Shown in pieces: positions 52,119-61,970 of a stretch of 64,000 nucleotides of DNA. Numbering within the stretch: position 1 is the first letter of the stretch; each line of letters opens with the position of its first letter. Below the pieces are notes generated by a model. It was not told the DNA's origin. It saw nothing but the letters and a program-made list of their open reading frames with translations, and made no database searches. Both the position numbers and the translations under genes were made by a program. This stretch comes from Thioalkalivibrio sp. ALJT (GTDB lineage Bacteria > Pseudomonadota > Gammaproteobacteria > Ectothiorhodospirales > Ectothiorhodospiraceae): assembly GCF_000381825.1 (NCBI RefSeq), contig NZ_KB907125.1, positions 124,001 to 188,000 on the forward strand, written 5' to 3'.

Positions 52119-52181
52119 GCGCCTTGTTCGCACGCAAAAGTGACTCGAGCGCGGACGTGCGATTCAATCAGCGTCTCCCTA
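52119..52181. repeat. MITE left-end fragment
   Basis: This 63-bp stretch is nearly identical to the reverse complement of 20287-20350 (GCGCCTTGTTCGCACGCAAA, then the terminal repeat). Its outer TA/TAG overlaps the stop codon of the small membrane gene at 52179-52400. Confidence 0.75.
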
Positions 52182-52400
52182 AAGCAAATCGGCCCACTCG
52201 GTCAGAACGAACCAGATCACATAGCCACCGTAGAGAATCAGAAAGATGATGCTGAGGACCGTGATCGGCCGAAACCCCTTCACTCGTACCTCGTAGGAGA
52301 TGTCCTCGCCGCGCGCACGCCGACGCCGCACCTCCAGCCAGCGCGACACCCGCCACCAGACAAACAGCAGGATCAGGACAACGGTCAGAAACTTCAGCAT
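52179..52400 (-). CDS. Small two-TM membrane protein
   Basis: A 73-residue protein with two hydrophobic helices (FLTVVLILLFVWW and VLSIIFLILYGGYVIWFVL) separated by a very basic loop (RRRRARGED). I do not recognise the family. The stop codon TAG is formed by the outer end of a MITE fragment, so the C-terminus may have been set by that insertion. Upstream GAGGC is 12 bases from the ATG, a weak ribosome site. Confidence 0.55.
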   Translation of the reverse strand: MLKFLTVVLILLFVWWRVSRWLEVRRRRARGEDISYEVRVKGFRPITVLSIIFLILYGGYVIWFVLTEWADLL

Positions 52401-52638
52401 CGGGGTTCATTGCCTCGCACGGGCTTCAGGGAAACACTGAACGCGACCCTACCCGAGAATGCCCACCGCCGCATCGCCTTCCCCTGCCTCCCCGGTATCA
52501 CCTGCCCCCATTGTCATCCCGACCACAGCGCAGCGAAGAGCCGGGATCTACGCGACCATGCACCACCCAATGCCCGAGAGACCCCGAATAACCGCCCCAC
52601 GGCTTCCGGCATAACCACACAGAAGCTGATGCAAGGCA

Positions 52639-53242
52639 TCCGGTGTTGTCCGAGCACCTGAAGGAGCCTGCTTGCAGGCGAAGCCCCTGCCAGACCCGAC
52701 CCTGCCTACCCGTGCCGCTTGGTATGTCGCGTGGCCGGCGCATTCCAAGGGTCCTCCGGCCAGGGGTGCTTTGGATAGCGCCCCTTCAGCTCGCGGCGCA
52801 CCTCCGGATAGCCGTTCTCCCAGAAGCTGGCGAGATCCTGGGTCACCTGCACCGGGCGCCGCGCCGGCGACAGCAGGTGCAGCACCAGCGCCACGCGGCC
52901 GCCCCCCACTCGGGGCGTCTCGCCCAGGCCGAACAACTCCTCCGGTGTTGTCCGAGCACCTGAAGGAGCCTGCTTGCAGGCGAAGCCCCTGCCAGACCCG
53001 ACCCTGCCTACCCGTGCCGCTTGGTATGTCGCGTGGCCGGCGCATTCCAAGGGTCCTCCGGCCAGGGGTGCTTTGGATAGCGCCCCTTCAGCTCGCGGCG
53101 CACCTCCGGATAGCCGTTCTCCCAGAAGCTGGCGAGATCCTGGGTCACCTGCACCGGGCGCCGCGCCGGCGACAGCAGGTGCAGCACCAGCGCCACGCGG
53201 CCGCCCCCCACTCGGGGCGTCTCGCCCAGGCCGAACAACTCC
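52639..53242. repeat. Exact 302-bp tandem duplication covering the hrpB 3' end
   Basis: Two direct copies (52639-52940 and 52941-53242) appear identical by eye. Each contains a REP-like GGAGCCTGCTTGCAGGCGAA, the hrpB stop and the last ~78 codons of hrpB. The unit is not a multiple of three. A true recent duplication or an assembly join are both possible. The flanking 52401-52638 stretch holds no gene. Confidence 0.85.
52706..52940 (-). pseudogene. Duplicated 3' fragment of hrpB
   Basis: The outer copy of the duplication repeats the HrpB C-terminal coding region from about GLGETPRVGGGRVALVLHLL to ATRHTKRHG and its stop. It lacks a start, ribosome site and upstream helicase domains. It is joined to the intact hrpB end by a frame-breaking junction at 52940/52941. 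Confidence 0.8.
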
Positions 53243-55521
53243 TGCAGCTTCGCCGCCAGCACCGGCGGGTCCTGCGTGTAATCGATGCGGTGGGCCGAGC
53301 CGGAGGGGACCTCGATGCGCGCTGGTGCCTCCCGGTCCAGTTGCTGCTGGTGGTCCCAGTCCAGCCGCGCGCGCAGGACCGCCGCCAGATCCAGCCGCTC
53401 CAGGTCCCGGCGCCGCGTGATCCCGGCCAGATACGGCCCCAGCCAGTCCTCGAGGGTCATCAGCAGCGCGGCGTCGCGCAGATCCGGAAAGCCCGCCGCG
53501 GGCAGGGTCTCGTGCAGCAGCTGAATGCGCGCGCGCAGTTGGGTCGCCGCGTCATCCCACGGCAACAACGCAAGGCCCTCGCGGCGCAGCCGCTCGCACC
53601 AGCGCGGGATAGTGGCCGCGGGGTCGTCCAGCGCGACCATCTGCCGTTCCACCACCAGCGTGCCGATCCGCCGGATCCGCGCGTTCTCCAGCCGTGCACC
53701 GTCCTCCACCCAGTCGCAGCGCGTCTCGCGGTGAAAGAGCTCCGGGGCCTCCTGCTCCAGTGCGGCCAGATCCAGCGCCACCGCACAGCGGATGCGGGCC
53801 TCGCGGTCGGCGTCCGTGCAGTCCACCGCGACCAGGTACTCGGCATGCGCCAGACGCTCGCGCTCCGGCAGCCACGCGCCACGACCATTCCCCATCACGA
53901 AGCGCCCGGCCGCCTCGCCACGGCGGCGTGCGATGCGCTCCGGCCATGCCAGCGCCGCCAGCACGCCCAGCGCCGTGCTTTCGTCCAGCACCGCATCCGT
54001 GCCAGCGGGGCGATCCCCGACGCGTGCCAGCGCCTGCTCCAGACGGTGCAACCCGGATTGCCAGGCCCGCCCACCCGAGCGCCGCGCGCGCTCCAGCCGC
54101 GCGCCCAGCTCCAGCGGGGCCTCCGGCCCGGCCACGCCCGGTTCTTCCACCGCCACCGCCAGTTCGCAGGCCAGGCGCGCAAGCCCCCGCTCCCGACCCC
54201 GCAACAGCATATGCGCCAGACGCGGGTGGGTCGGCAGGCGCAGCAGGGCTCGGCCGTGCCCGGTCATCCGACCGGCGGCATCCACCGCGCCCAGCTCCGC
54301 GAGTACCGCCTGCGCGGAGGCCAGCCCCTGCGCGGGCGGCGGCTCCAGCCAGTCCAGCTCGGCCACCGCCTCGCCCCAACCGGCCAGTTCCAGGGCCAGC
54401 GGCAAAAGGTCCACCTGCTGCATCCCCGGCGTCGCGTAGTCCGGGCGCGCGACCTCGTCCGCCCGCGACCACAGGCGGATCGCCACGCCGGGCTCGGTGC
54501 GACCGGCGCGCCCGGCCCGCTGCTCGGCGGCGGCCTTCGAGGCCGGCAGCGTCACCAGGCGCGAGAGCCCGGTCGCGGCATCGAACCGCGGCTCGCGGGA
54601 GAGCCCCGCGTCGATCACCACGCGCACCCCCTCGATGGTCAGGCTGGTCTCGGCGATGTCGGTGGCCAGAACCACCTTGCGCTCACCCGCCGGCGCCGGG
54701 CGTACGGCCCGGGCCTGCTCCTGTGCCGACAGCCGCCCGAACAGCGGCGCGATATGCGCGGGGCCGAAAGGCGTGTCCACCCCCTCGCCCAGGCGCGCGG
54801 CCACCTCGCGGATCTCGCGTTCGCCGGGCAGGAAGACCAGAACCGACCCCGTCTCCGTCGCCAGCGCGTCGCGCACCGCCTGCGCCACACCGTCGGCCAG
54901 CGGTACATCCTTCGCCGTTGGGGCATAACGCACCTCGACCGGAAACTGCCGCCCGCGCGCCCGCAACACCGGCACGGCATCCGCCCCCGAGCCGGCCAGC
55001 AGCCGGGCCACGGCCTCGTCGTCGAGGGTCGCCGACATCACCACGATGCGCAGCTCCGGGCGTAGCAGCCGACGCACCTGCAACGCAAAGGCCAGCGCCA
55101 GTTCGGCCTCGGGCCGGCGCAGATGGAATTCGTCGAACACCACAGTCCCGACCCCTTCCAGCAGCGGGTCGCCCTGGATGCGCCGCAGGAACAGGCCATC
55201 GGTGACCAGCTCCACCCGGGTGCCGTCCGAGACCTTCTGCTCGTCGCGCACGCGGTAGCCAATAGTCTGCCCGGCCACTTCGCCGAGCTGTCCCGCCATG
55301 TAGGTCGCCGCCATGCGCGCGGCCAGTCGGCGTGGCTGCAGCACGATCACACGCTCCTCGGGGCTGGACGCGGCCAGATGCAGCGGGACGCGCGTGGTCT
55401 TGCCGGCACCTGGCTCGGCCACCAGCACGGCCGCACCGCGCGTCTGCAACGCGGCATCCAGCGGGATCAGGAGATCTTCCAGCGCCCGGGCCTGCGGCGC
55501 CTCGCGCAGATTTCTACTCAT
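53008..55521 (-). CDS. hrpB: ATP-dependent RNA helicase-like protein HrpB
   Basis: An 837-residue DEAH-box-type helicase. Walker A is AEPGAGKTTRVP, the DExH motif is VVFDEFHLRRPE, SAT motif VVMSATLDDEAV, and the C-terminal helicase part has QRAGRAGRTEPGVAIRLW. The HrpB-specific C-terminal region ends in the duplicated segment, but the complete frame is preserved. The start lies 9 bp after the HlyD-type gene's stop, suggesting co-transcription. Confidence 0.94.
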   Translation of the reverse strand: MSRNLREAPQARALEDLLIPLDAALQTRGAAVLVAEPGAGKTTRVPLHLAASSPEERVIVLQPRRLAARMAATYMAGQLGEVAGQTIGYRVRDEQKVSDGTRVELVTDGLFLRRIQGDPLLEGVGTVVFDEFHLRRPEAELALAFALQVRRLLRPELRIVVMSATLDDEAVARLLAGSGADAVPVLRARGRQFPVEVRYAPTAKDVPLADGVAQAVRDALATETGSVLVFLPGEREIREVAARLGEGVDTPFGPAHIAPLFGRLSAQEQARAVRPAPAGERKVVLATDIAETSLTIEGVRVVIDAGLSREPRFDAATGLSRLVTLPASKAAAEQRAGRAGRTEPGVAIRLWSRADEVARPDYATPGMQQVDLLPLALELAGWGEAVAELDWLEPPPAQGLASAQAVLAELGAVDAAGRMTGHGRALLRLPTHPRLAHMLLRGRERGLARLACELAVAVEEPGVAGPEAPLELGARLERARRSGGRAWQSGLHRLEQALARVGDRPAGTDAVLDESTALGVLAALAWPERIARRRGEAAGRFVMGNGRGAWLPERERLAHAEYLVAVDCTDADREARIRCAVALDLAALEQEAPELFHRETRCDWVEDGARLENARIRRIGTLVVERQMVALDDPAATIPRWCERLRREGLALLPWDDAATQLRARIQLLHETLPAAGFPDLRDAALLMTLEDWLGPYLAGITRRRDLERLDLAAVLRARLDWDHQQQLDREAPARIEVPSGSAHRIDYTQDPPVLAAKLQELFGLGETPRVGGGRVALVLHLLSPARRPVQVTQDLASFWENGYPEVRRELKGRYPKHPWPEDPWNAPATRHTKRHG

Positions 55522-55530
55522 CGACTGCGG

Positions 55531-56724
55531 TCAGTTCGCGACCACGCGCGTACCGGCCTGCACCCGGTCCCCCGGGCGGGTGACCACACGCTCGCCCGCC
55601 TCCAGGCCCTCGAGGATCTGCGTGGCAAAGCCCGAGCGACGTCCCACCTCGACCCGGCGCGGCTCGGCACGGCCGTCCTCGACCACGAACACCGACCACT
55701 CGCCGCGATCCCGGAACAGCGCACTGGTCGGGACCTGCAGCACATCGTCCCCCTCCCACAGCAGGAACTCGGCCTCCACGCGGTAGCCCACGGCCAGTCC
55801 GGCCATGCGTGCCTCCACCGCGTCGAGATCGACAATCACCGGCACGCGCTGTTCATCCACACCCAGCGCAGACACCCTGGTAAAGCCGAACGGCTGCACC
55901 CGGCGCACGCTGCCCTCCAGTTCGGCATCGCGGCCCCAGTCGGTCAGGCGCACCCGCATGCCCGGCACCACGCGCACCGCATCCATCGACAACAGGTCCA
56001 CCTGCACCTCAAGGTCGTCCAGATCGCCCACGACCAGCACCGGCTCGCCAGCCCCGATCGTCCCCTCGCAGCAGCGATGGCGCTCCAGCACCACCCCCGC
56101 GGCCGGCGAACGCACGGACAGGGTCTCGGCCTCGGACTCCGGCATCTGCCCGCTGGCGATCTCCAGCACAATCCTGGCCGCCTCGATCTCGCTGCGCGCG
56201 ACCTCCACCGCCGACTCGCCGGCGCGCACCGCCGAGCGCGCCCGATCACGCGCGGTCTCCATACGCTCCACCTCGGTGGCCGAGACCGCCCCGCGTTCGA
56301 ACAACTCCTGATGCCGGCGATACTCGGACTCGGCGAAGCGGGTCTCGGCCCGCAGGTTCTCGAGGTTCGCCTCGGCGCTCTGCAGGCGCGAACGCGCGGC
56401 CGCCAGGTTCTCGCGCGCCTGCTCGCGCGAGCGCACATCCAGCGCCGGGGCCGGCAGGGGCTCCATGCGGAACAGCGTGTCGCCGAGTTCAACCCCATCG
56501 CCTTCTTCCAGTCGGACACGATGCAGGAAGCCGGCGATCGGCGCCGACACGGTGAAGCTGTCGCGCAGCCGCGTGCGGCCTTCCTCGCGCACGGTCTCCT
56601 CGAACGGGCCGGCCTCGACCGGGGTCAGCGATACCGGTACCGGCTGCGGGCGCAGTGCCCACACCAGTACGGCCACCCCCGCCAGCACGACAAGCCCAAC
56701 CGTGATTCGCTTTTTCATCGCCAT
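55531..56724 (-). CDS. HlyD/RND-type periplasmic adaptor subunit
   Basis: A 397-residue membrane-fusion protein: an N-terminal anchor (ITVGLVVLAGVAVLVWAL), a barrel-sandwich half (APIAGFLHRVRLEEGDGVELGD), an alpha hairpin coiled coil (about 105-200), the second half-motif (VRSPAAGVVLERHRCCEGTIGAGEPVLVVGDL) and a beta-barrel C-terminus. It would bridge an inner-membrane exporter to the outer membrane. The ABC permease and ATPase encoded just upstream are the likely partners, but a 755-bp inverted repeat now separates them. Confidence 0.88.
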   Translation of the reverse strand: MAMKKRITVGLVVLAGVAVLVWALRPQPVPVSLTPVEAGPFEETVREEGRTRLRDSFTVSAPIAGFLHRVRLEEGDGVELGDTLFRMEPLPAPALDVRSREQARENLAAARSRLQSAEANLENLRAETRFAESEYRRHQELFERGAVSATEVERMETARDRARSAVRAGESAVEVARSEIEAARIVLEIASGQMPESEAETLSVRSPAAGVVLERHRCCEGTIGAGEPVLVVGDLDDLEVQVDLLSMDAVRVVPGMRVRLTDWGRDAELEGSVRRVQPFGFTRVSALGVDEQRVPVIVDLDAVEARMAGLAVGYRVEAEFLLWEGDDVLQVPTSALFRDRGEWSVFVVEDGRAEPRRVEVGRRSGFATQILEGLEAGERVVTRPGDRVQAGTRVVAN

Positions 56725-56844
56725 AGCGTCAGTCTCGCAAATCCCGCCATCCGGCGCTCCCCCTCATCGCCCGGCACGCCGGGGCTCATATCTGCAAGTT
56801 GCAACCTTGGTTATCACCCGAACGGCGCCTGGCAGCCAGCCGCT

Positions 56845-57600
56845 GTGAGGCTGGTCCTGGCTCGGCCTCGGGTGTTTACGGTGCCTTCGGTCCGCATACT
56901 GCCTGGCGCTGACTCGCCAGCGCGCCCCGAGGCACTTTCTTGCTTGCCCAAGAAAGTGCCCAAAGAAGGGCACCCGGATTCCGCCCGGGAACCTTGCTCC
57001 AGGGCTCTCGGGCCGGCGGCGCTGAACTCGCTACGCTGCGCTTCGCTCAAACATCCAGCGCCTTCTCCCGGCCCGAGAACCCTTCCGCAAGGGGCTCCAT
57101 ACGGGGGAGGAAGGTCAAAACAGAAGGCATCCCAACGCCACGACACAACAACGGCCCTGCCGCCCGAAAGCCCCCGGCGCCCGCCCGCGGGCGCGGCACG
57201 CTATGGCCACAGGCCGAGCGTGCCCAAGATGTTGGAAAACCCAGCCGCCAACCAATAGCACGAAGGTCGGGACCGCCGTTGTATTGACCTGCCTCCCCGT
57301 TGTCGTCGCGCCGAGTGGAGAGGGTTTTCGCGGGATCAGAGGCGCTGGATGTCTGAGCGGAGCCGAAGGCGTAGCGAGTTCAGCGCCGCCCGCGAAAAGC
57401 CTCGGAGCGAGGGAAACCCCGGCCCGCGCAGCGGGCCGGGGTCGCGGCAGTCGGGCGTGTTTCTTGGGTACTTCTTTGCACGAGCAAAGAAGCCCGTTTT
57501 TGATCAACAACGGGCGCGGCGCGCTGGCGAGTCAGCGCCGGGCAGGTCGCGGACCGAAGGCACGTAAACACCGGAGGACGAACCAAGGCCAGCCACAAAG
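56845..57600. repeat. Large imperfect inverted repeat (~755 bp)
   Basis: The outer sequences pair (GAGGCTGGTCCTGG... near 56848 with the reverse of ...AACCAAGGCCAGCCAC near 57595), as do internal blocks: GGTGTTTACG, CGCTGACTCGCCAGCGCGCC, GGCGGCGCTGAACTCGCTAC and ACATCCAGCGCC. Arms of about 285 and 335 bp flank a ~130-bp centre. Short reading frames inside are not convincing. It fills the gap between the ABC permease and adaptor genes. Confidence 0.8.
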
Positions 57601-57619
57601 AGGCGCGCAATACCCACAG

Positions 57620-59980
57620 CTACTCCGCCGCCTTCAGGGCCTGTACGCGGTCGAGCTGCTGCAGGCGCCGCCAGGCAAGGAAGCCGGTCAGACTGGCCGC
57701 GACCAGGATGCCGAGCGCAGCGAACCCGTAGGCCTGCGGCGTAATCACCAGCGGCACCCGGAACAGGTCCATCGCAAAGGCCTGGTTCAGCAGCCATGCG
57801 AAGCCCGTGCCGGTCAGCCAGGCGACCGGGATCGCCGCGAGGGTGAGCACCGCGATCTCGCCGAGCAGGATCCAGCTGACCTGGCCGCGCGAGTAGCCCA
57901 GCACCTCCAATGTCGCCAGGTCGCGGGCGCGCTCCGCATAGGTGATGCGCGCGTTGTTGTAGGTCACGGCAAAGGCAATGGACACGGCCAACGCGACGAA
58001 CACCATCGCGAACACGATCACGGTCTCACGGATGTAATCGCGGATATGGCGCTCGGCCTCCGCGATCAGGCCGACGCTGGCGACCCGCGGGCGGTCGGAC
58101 AGGCTGCGGAACAGCGCATCTTCCTCTGCGCGGTCGGTCAACAGCCAGGCGCCGGAGACGGCCGGGCCCTCCCCGATCAGGCGGTTCAGCGCCGGTCGGT
58201 ACATATAGGCACCGACCCCGATGGGTTCTTCCACCACGCCGGCCAGCGGCACCGTGACCGTGCGGCGGCGTCCCTCCAGGATCTCTACCTCCACCGGGTC
58301 GCCCACACGCAGCCCGAGCTGCTCGGCCAGGTAGTCGGTCAGCAGGATGCCTTCGTCCGGCAATCGGCCGCGTCCGCCGCCCATCGGCAACTGCCGCAGG
58401 CGCGGTTCGGCATCCAGCCCCAGCAGGCGCACGCGTTCCTCCCGGTTCACGCCGACCAGCCGCACCGGCACCGCGCGGAAGGTCTCCACCGCCAGCACGC
58501 CCGGCTCGTGGCGCAGCTCGCCGGCGGCGCGCGCGGGTACCGGGTCGGTGAACTGCAGGTCGATGTCCATCTGCAGCACCTGCCCGTACTGGGTGTCCAG
58601 CATCTGGCTGACCGCGTTCAGCTGATAGGCGCCCATCAGCAGCAGCCCGCCGGACAGGCCGATGCCGATCACCGACAGTACGGACTTGAGGCGGTGGCGG
58701 GTGAGGTTGCGCAGGATGATCCGGGTCGGCTGATCGAACGCGGCCCAGGCCGACGAGCGCTCCAGCCAGCCACGGTGAAAGCGCTCCGGGGCCGGCGGGC
58801 GCATGGCCTCGGCCGGTTGCATGCGCACCGCCTGCCAGACCGCGCGGAAGGTGCCGAGCATGGCCGCGCCCATGGCCACCCCCACCGCCAGCACCATCAC
58901 CCAGCCCTGCAGGCGAAAGCTCATCTCCGGGAAGCGGAAGTATTCGGCGTAGATGCCGGCCAGGCCCTGCGCGGCCCAGGCCCCGAACGCGAGCCCCAGT
59001 GCACAGCCCACCAGCACGATGCCGCCGGTCAGCAGGGCGTAGTGCCCGGCGATCGCGCCGTTGCCGTAGCCGAAGGCCTTGAGCACGGCGATCGGCTCGC
59101 GCTGGGAACGGATAATGCGACCGACGACGACGTTCAGCAGAAAGGCCGCGACGGCCAGGAAGATGGTCGGGAGGATCGCCGCCTGCGCCCGCAGCTGGGT
59201 CAGCTCCTCGGACAGAAAGCGATGCGAGAACTGGTCATCGCGGCCATAGGCCCCCATGCCGCCGTAGCGCGCCAGTTCCCGGTCCATTGCCTCGATCACG
59301 GGGGCCGGGTCCGCACCCGCCTCCAGGCTCACGGCCACCGAGTTGAATGCCCCCTCCATCCCGTAGGCGGCAGCCAGCGCGCGGCGGTTCATCCACAGGA
59401 TGCCGTAGCGCTCGTAGTCCGGCAGCAGATCGGTAGGGCTGATCTGATAGACAAACTCCGGCGACAGCGCGATGCCGCTGATCTGCAGATCGGTCAGGCG
59501 CCCGTCGATGATCGCGCGCAGGGAATCGCCGGCCCGCAGCTCGTGGGCCTCGGCAAAGGCCTCGCTGACGACCGCCTCGCGCTCGCGGCCGGCCTCCGGC
59601 AGCCGCCCCTCGCGCAGGTAGAGCCGGTTCAGCAGCGGCTCACCCCCGTCGGGTATGGAGAGCACGGTGCCACGGATCGGCTCGTCAAAATCGGCGACCT
59701 CCAGGCGCACCGGGGCCTGCACCCGGGTCTCGATCTGGTTGATCCCCGGCATCTCGCGGAAGCGCTCCACGGCGCTCTCCGGCGCGCGCTTGATCTCCGC
59801 GAACACGTCGGCGAACTGGTATTCCGAGTAGAAGCGGTCCTTGGTGATGGTCAGGGCATCAAGGCTCGTCACGGCGATCACCAGCGTCATCACGCCGCTG
59901 GCGATGACCAGCGCGATCGCGGCGGCTTGCCCTTTCAGGTGGCCGAGATCACGCAGGATCTTGCGGTTCAGCGCGCGCAT
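57620..59980 (-). CDS. ABC transporter permease, FtsX/DevC-like, double-module
   Basis: A 786-residue membrane protein with an N-terminal helix, a large periplasmic domain and three helices, then a second such set, the layout of duplicated FtsX permeases. FtsX-type motifs appear in both halves ([19 protein letters not shown] and [19 protein letters not shown]). It follows the ATPase gene by 15 bp. With the downstream HlyD adaptor it would form a DevBCA- or MacAB-like exporter of lipids, peptides or small molecules. Substrate unknown. Confidence 0.9.
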   Translation of the reverse strand: MRALNRKILRDLGHLKGQAAAIALVIASGVMTLVIAVTSLDALTITKDRFYSEYQFADVFAEIKRAPESAVERFREMPGINQIETRVQAPVRLEVADFDEPIRGTVLSIPDGGEPLLNRLYLREGRLPEAGREREAVVSEAFAEAHELRAGDSLRAIIDGRLTDLQISGIALSPEFVYQISPTDLLPDYERYGILWMNRRALAAAYGMEGAFNSVAVSLEAGADPAPVIEAMDRELARYGGMGAYGRDDQFSHRFLSEELTQLRAQAAILPTIFLAVAAFLLNVVVGRIIRSQREPIAVLKAFGYGNGAIAGHYALLTGGIVLVGCALGLAFGAWAAQGLAGIYAEYFRFPEMSFRLQGWVMVLAVGVAMGAAMLGTFRAVWQAVRMQPAEAMRPPAPERFHRGWLERSSAWAAFDQPTRIILRNLTRHRLKSVLSVIGIGLSGGLLLMGAYQLNAVSQMLDTQYGQVLQMDIDLQFTDPVPARAAGELRHEPGVLAVETFRAVPVRLVGVNREERVRLLGLDAEPRLRQLPMGGGRGRLPDEGILLTDYLAEQLGLRVGDPVEVEILEGRRRTVTVPLAGVVEEPIGVGAYMYRPALNRLIGEGPAVSGAWLLTDRAEEDALFRSLSDRPRVASVGLIAEAERHIRDYIRETVIVFAMVFVALAVSIAFAVTYNNARITYAERARDLATLEVLGYSRGQVSWILLGEIAVLTLAAIPVAWLTGTGFAWLLNQAFAMDLFRVPLVITPQAYGFAALGILVAASLTGFLAWRRLQQLDRVQALKAAE

Positions 59981-59995
59981 GGTCGGCCGCGGGCG

Positions 59996-60745
59996 CTACC
60001 AGTGCAACTCGGCCGGGGACTGGCGCGCGGCGTTCTCGTGGATCTCGCTCACGCGTCCGTCGCTCAGGTGGATCACCCGATCCGCCATCTCGCCGATCAC
60101 CGCGTTGTGGGTGATGATCGCCACCGTCGTGTCCAGACGCTCGTTGATGTGCTGCAGCACCTCCAGCACGCGGATGCCGGTCTTCGAATCCAGCGCACCG
60201 GTCGGCTCGTCGCACAGCAGCACCGCCGGCTGCTTGGCGATCGCGCGGGCGATGGCCACGCGCTGCTGCTCGCCGCCGGAGAGCTGCGAGGGGAAGTGGT
60301 CCATGCGGTCCTCCAGCCCGACCAGCGCCAGCGCCTCCTCCGGTGGCATCGGATCGTGCGAGATCTCGGTGACGATCGCCACGTTCTCGCGCGCGGTCAG
60401 GCTGGCGATCAGGTTGTAGAACTGGAACACGAAACCGACATGGTCGCGGCGAAAGGCCGTCAGCGTGCGCTCGGAGGCCTGCGCCAGATCCTGGTCGCGG
60501 TAGCGCACCTCGCCCTCGGTCGCGGTGTCCAGCCCGCCCATAATGTTCAAGAGCGTCGACTTGCCGGAGCCCGAAGCCCCCAGCATCACCACCAGCTCGC
60601 CGGTGTAGAGCTCCAGGTCCACCCCGCGCAGGGCGTGGATGGTCACCTCGCCCATGCGGTAGACCTTGGTCACCCCCGCCGCGCGAAAGATCACCTCCCG
60701 CGCGGCCGCACCGGCGTCCGGGGCTCGAGCCACGGCTGGGCTCAT
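59996..60745 (-). CDS. ABC transporter ATP-binding protein (MacB/DevA/LolD-like)
   Basis: A 249-residue ATPase with Walker [14 protein letters not shown]-loop FVFQFYNLI, signature [14 protein letters not shown], Walker [13 protein letters not shown] and the H-loop ITHN. The start at 60745 ([12 protein letters not shown]) overlaps the small upstream gene by 4 bp, so translation is coupled. It energises the FtsX-like permease encoded next. Confidence 0.95.
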   Translation of the reverse strand: MSPAVARAPDAGAAAREVIFRAAGVTKVYRMGEVTIHALRGVDLELYTGELVVMLGASGSGKSTLLNIMGGLDTATEGEVRYRDQDLAQASERTLTAFRRDHVGFVFQFYNLIASLTARENVAIVTEISHDPMPPEEALALVGLEDRMDHFPSQLSGGEQQRVAIARAIAKQPAVLLCDEPTGALDSKTGIRVLEVLQHINERLDTTVAIITHNAVIGEMADRVIHLSDGRVSEIHENAARQSPAELHW

Positions 60746-60915
60746 GCCATCGGAGTGAGCGGGCCGGCCAGCAGGACCGGACGCTCGCCGGACGGGGCCG
60801 CCCCGGTATCCGGCGTACCGGGCAGGATGCCGCCGTCCCCGTCCAGGCTCATGGACCACAGACTCAGCAGCAACAGCAGAATGATCAGGATCGGGATCAG
60901 GATGCGTGGTTTCAT
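60742..60915 (-). CDS. Small single-TM protein heading the ABC operon
   Basis: A 57-residue protein with a strongly hydrophobic helix ([19 protein letters not shown]) and a Gly/Pro-rich tail ([16 protein letters not shown]). It overlaps the ATPase start by 4 bp (ATGA). It has no recognised family. The overlap and operon position suggest a small accessory or leader protein of the exporter; it is short enough that a non-coding reading remains possible. Confidence 0.6.
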   Translation of the reverse strand: MKPRILIPILIILLLLLSLWSMSLDGDGGILPGTPDTGAAPSGERPVLLAGPLTPMA

Positions 60916-61157
60916 CGGACAGGCCCTCGCTCGCAGCAATACCTCAATGCTGCCACAAAGCCCCCGGCACGGCGCCGCCAGGAGCAGTGCCACACGCCCG
61001 ACCGGGCCAGCGTCTGGGTTACGTCCGGAGATTGCCGCGTCGCCTTCGGCTCCTCGCAATGACGGATCGCAATGACCGGGGCACGAACGGCGTCGCTCGG
61101 GCCGCCGGCGCCACCCGTGGCGGTCGCGACCGGCGCTTCGTCCCGATGCAGCACTGA

Positions 61158-61163
61158 TATACT
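61158..61163 (+). promoter_or_regulatory. Candidate -10 of the MntA-HepT operon
   Basis: TATACT lies 7 bp before the mntA ATG. No Shine-Dalgarno is visible in the remaining bases, so the transcript could be leaderless. The -35 (near CTTCGT) is weak. Confidence 0.4.
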
Positions 61164-61170
61164 TGGCCAT

Positions 61171-61470
61171 ATGCGCCTGTCCCCGGAACAGCAAACCGTC
61201 ATCCGTCAGGAAGTGGCCCGTGCATTCGGCCCGGACGCCCGGGTCTGCCTTTTCGGGTCCCGCACGGACGACTCGGCGCGGGGAGGTGACATCGACCTGT
61301 ACGTCGAGGCCGAGGGCACGCCAGACGAACTTCTGGAGAGCGAACTGAAGCTGCATGCCGCCCTGCAGCGGCGGCTTGGCGAACGCCGCGTGGACCTCGT
61401 CATCCATCGGCGCGGTACTCCCGCGCGGCCCATCGACACTCACGCCCGACGCACCGGACTCCCGCTGTGA
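61171..61470 (+). CDS. mntA: MntA-type nucleotidyltransferase antitoxin
   Basis: A 99-residue minimal nucleotidyltransferase with the catalytic motif FGSRTDDSARGGDIDLYV (Gly29, Ser30, Asp40, Asp42). MntA antitoxins inactivate HepT by AMPylating a tyrosine. The gene overlaps the HEPN gene by 4 bp, the conserved order for this toxin-antitoxin pair. The start at 61171 gives the usual length; a longer in-frame extension crosses the -10 element. Confidence 0.88.
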   Translation: MRLSPEQQTVIRQEVARAFGPDARVCLFGSRTDDSARGGDIDLYVEAEGTPDELLESELKLHAALQRRLGERRVDLVIHRRGTPARPIDTHARRTGLPL

Positions 61471-61970
61471 CCACCGATTCGCATGCACGCCTGGCCCGGC
61501 TGCTGAACCTGGTCGATCGCGAAGACGAACATCTTCTGGGGGTACGGGAACGGCTCCTCGCGGGTGATTGTTCGGTTTCCCCCGACCGTGTGCGAGGCAT
61601 CCTTGCTGCCGACAGCGGCATCGACCGGCTCGAATCCTTCGGTGCCAAGTTCGGGCGGATGCAGGACACGATCATGGACAAGCTGGTCCCGGCCTTTCTC
61701 ACCTGTGCGGGCGAGAAACCGGGACCAGCCATCGACAATCTGGCACGCCTGGAAAAGCTGGGGCTCATCGAACAGGCCGATGACTGGCTGCAGATGCGCC
61801 ATCTGCGCAACCGGCTGGTCCACGAATACATCGAGAACCCCGATGACCTGGCCCCGGCCCTGCAACGCGCCTGTCATTTCACCGACCGAATGCACACCGA
61901 TTACCAGCGCCTTCGGGGCTATGCCCGGGACCGCCTGGCGGTCGAGGTCCCCGGCAACACGGGAAACTGA
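61467..61970 (+). CDS. hepT: HepT-type HEPN ribonuclease toxin
   Basis: A 167-residue all-helical HEPN protein carrying the RX4HXY motif RNRLVHEY (Arg114, His119, Tyr121), the RNase active site and the tyrosine targeted by MntA. Some members of this group are annotated as nucleotidyltransferase substrate-binding proteins (HI0074-like). It starts at GTG within the MntA stop (GTGA), so expression is coupled. Activity as a toxin is inference from family and motif. Confidence 0.85.
   Translation: MTTDSHARLARLLNLVDREDEHLLGVRERLLAGDCSVSPDRVRGILAADSGIDRLESFGAKFGRMQDTIMDKLVPAFLTCAGEKPGPAIDNLARLEKLGLIEQADDWLQMRHLRNRLVHEYIENPDDLAPALQRACHFTDRMHTDYQRLRGYARDRLAVEVPGNTGN

Noticed and set aside
52672-55065. 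Plus-strand open frames over the hrpB region
   Set aside because: Low-complexity Arg/Pro/Ala-rich sequence opposite HrpB motifs, with no start signals or domains.
57350-57570. Small ORFs in the large inverted repeat (e.g. with FFARAKKPVFDQQ)
   Set aside because: They change with each arm, lack ribosome sites and follow the repeat, not codon structure. I treat them as non-coding repeat sequence.
57203-61075. A plus-strand open frame of 1290 codons
   Set aside because: It lies opposite the ABC permease and ATPase genes and the inverted repeat, has a His/Gln/Arg-rich composition typical of antisense GC-rich frames, and shows no domain.
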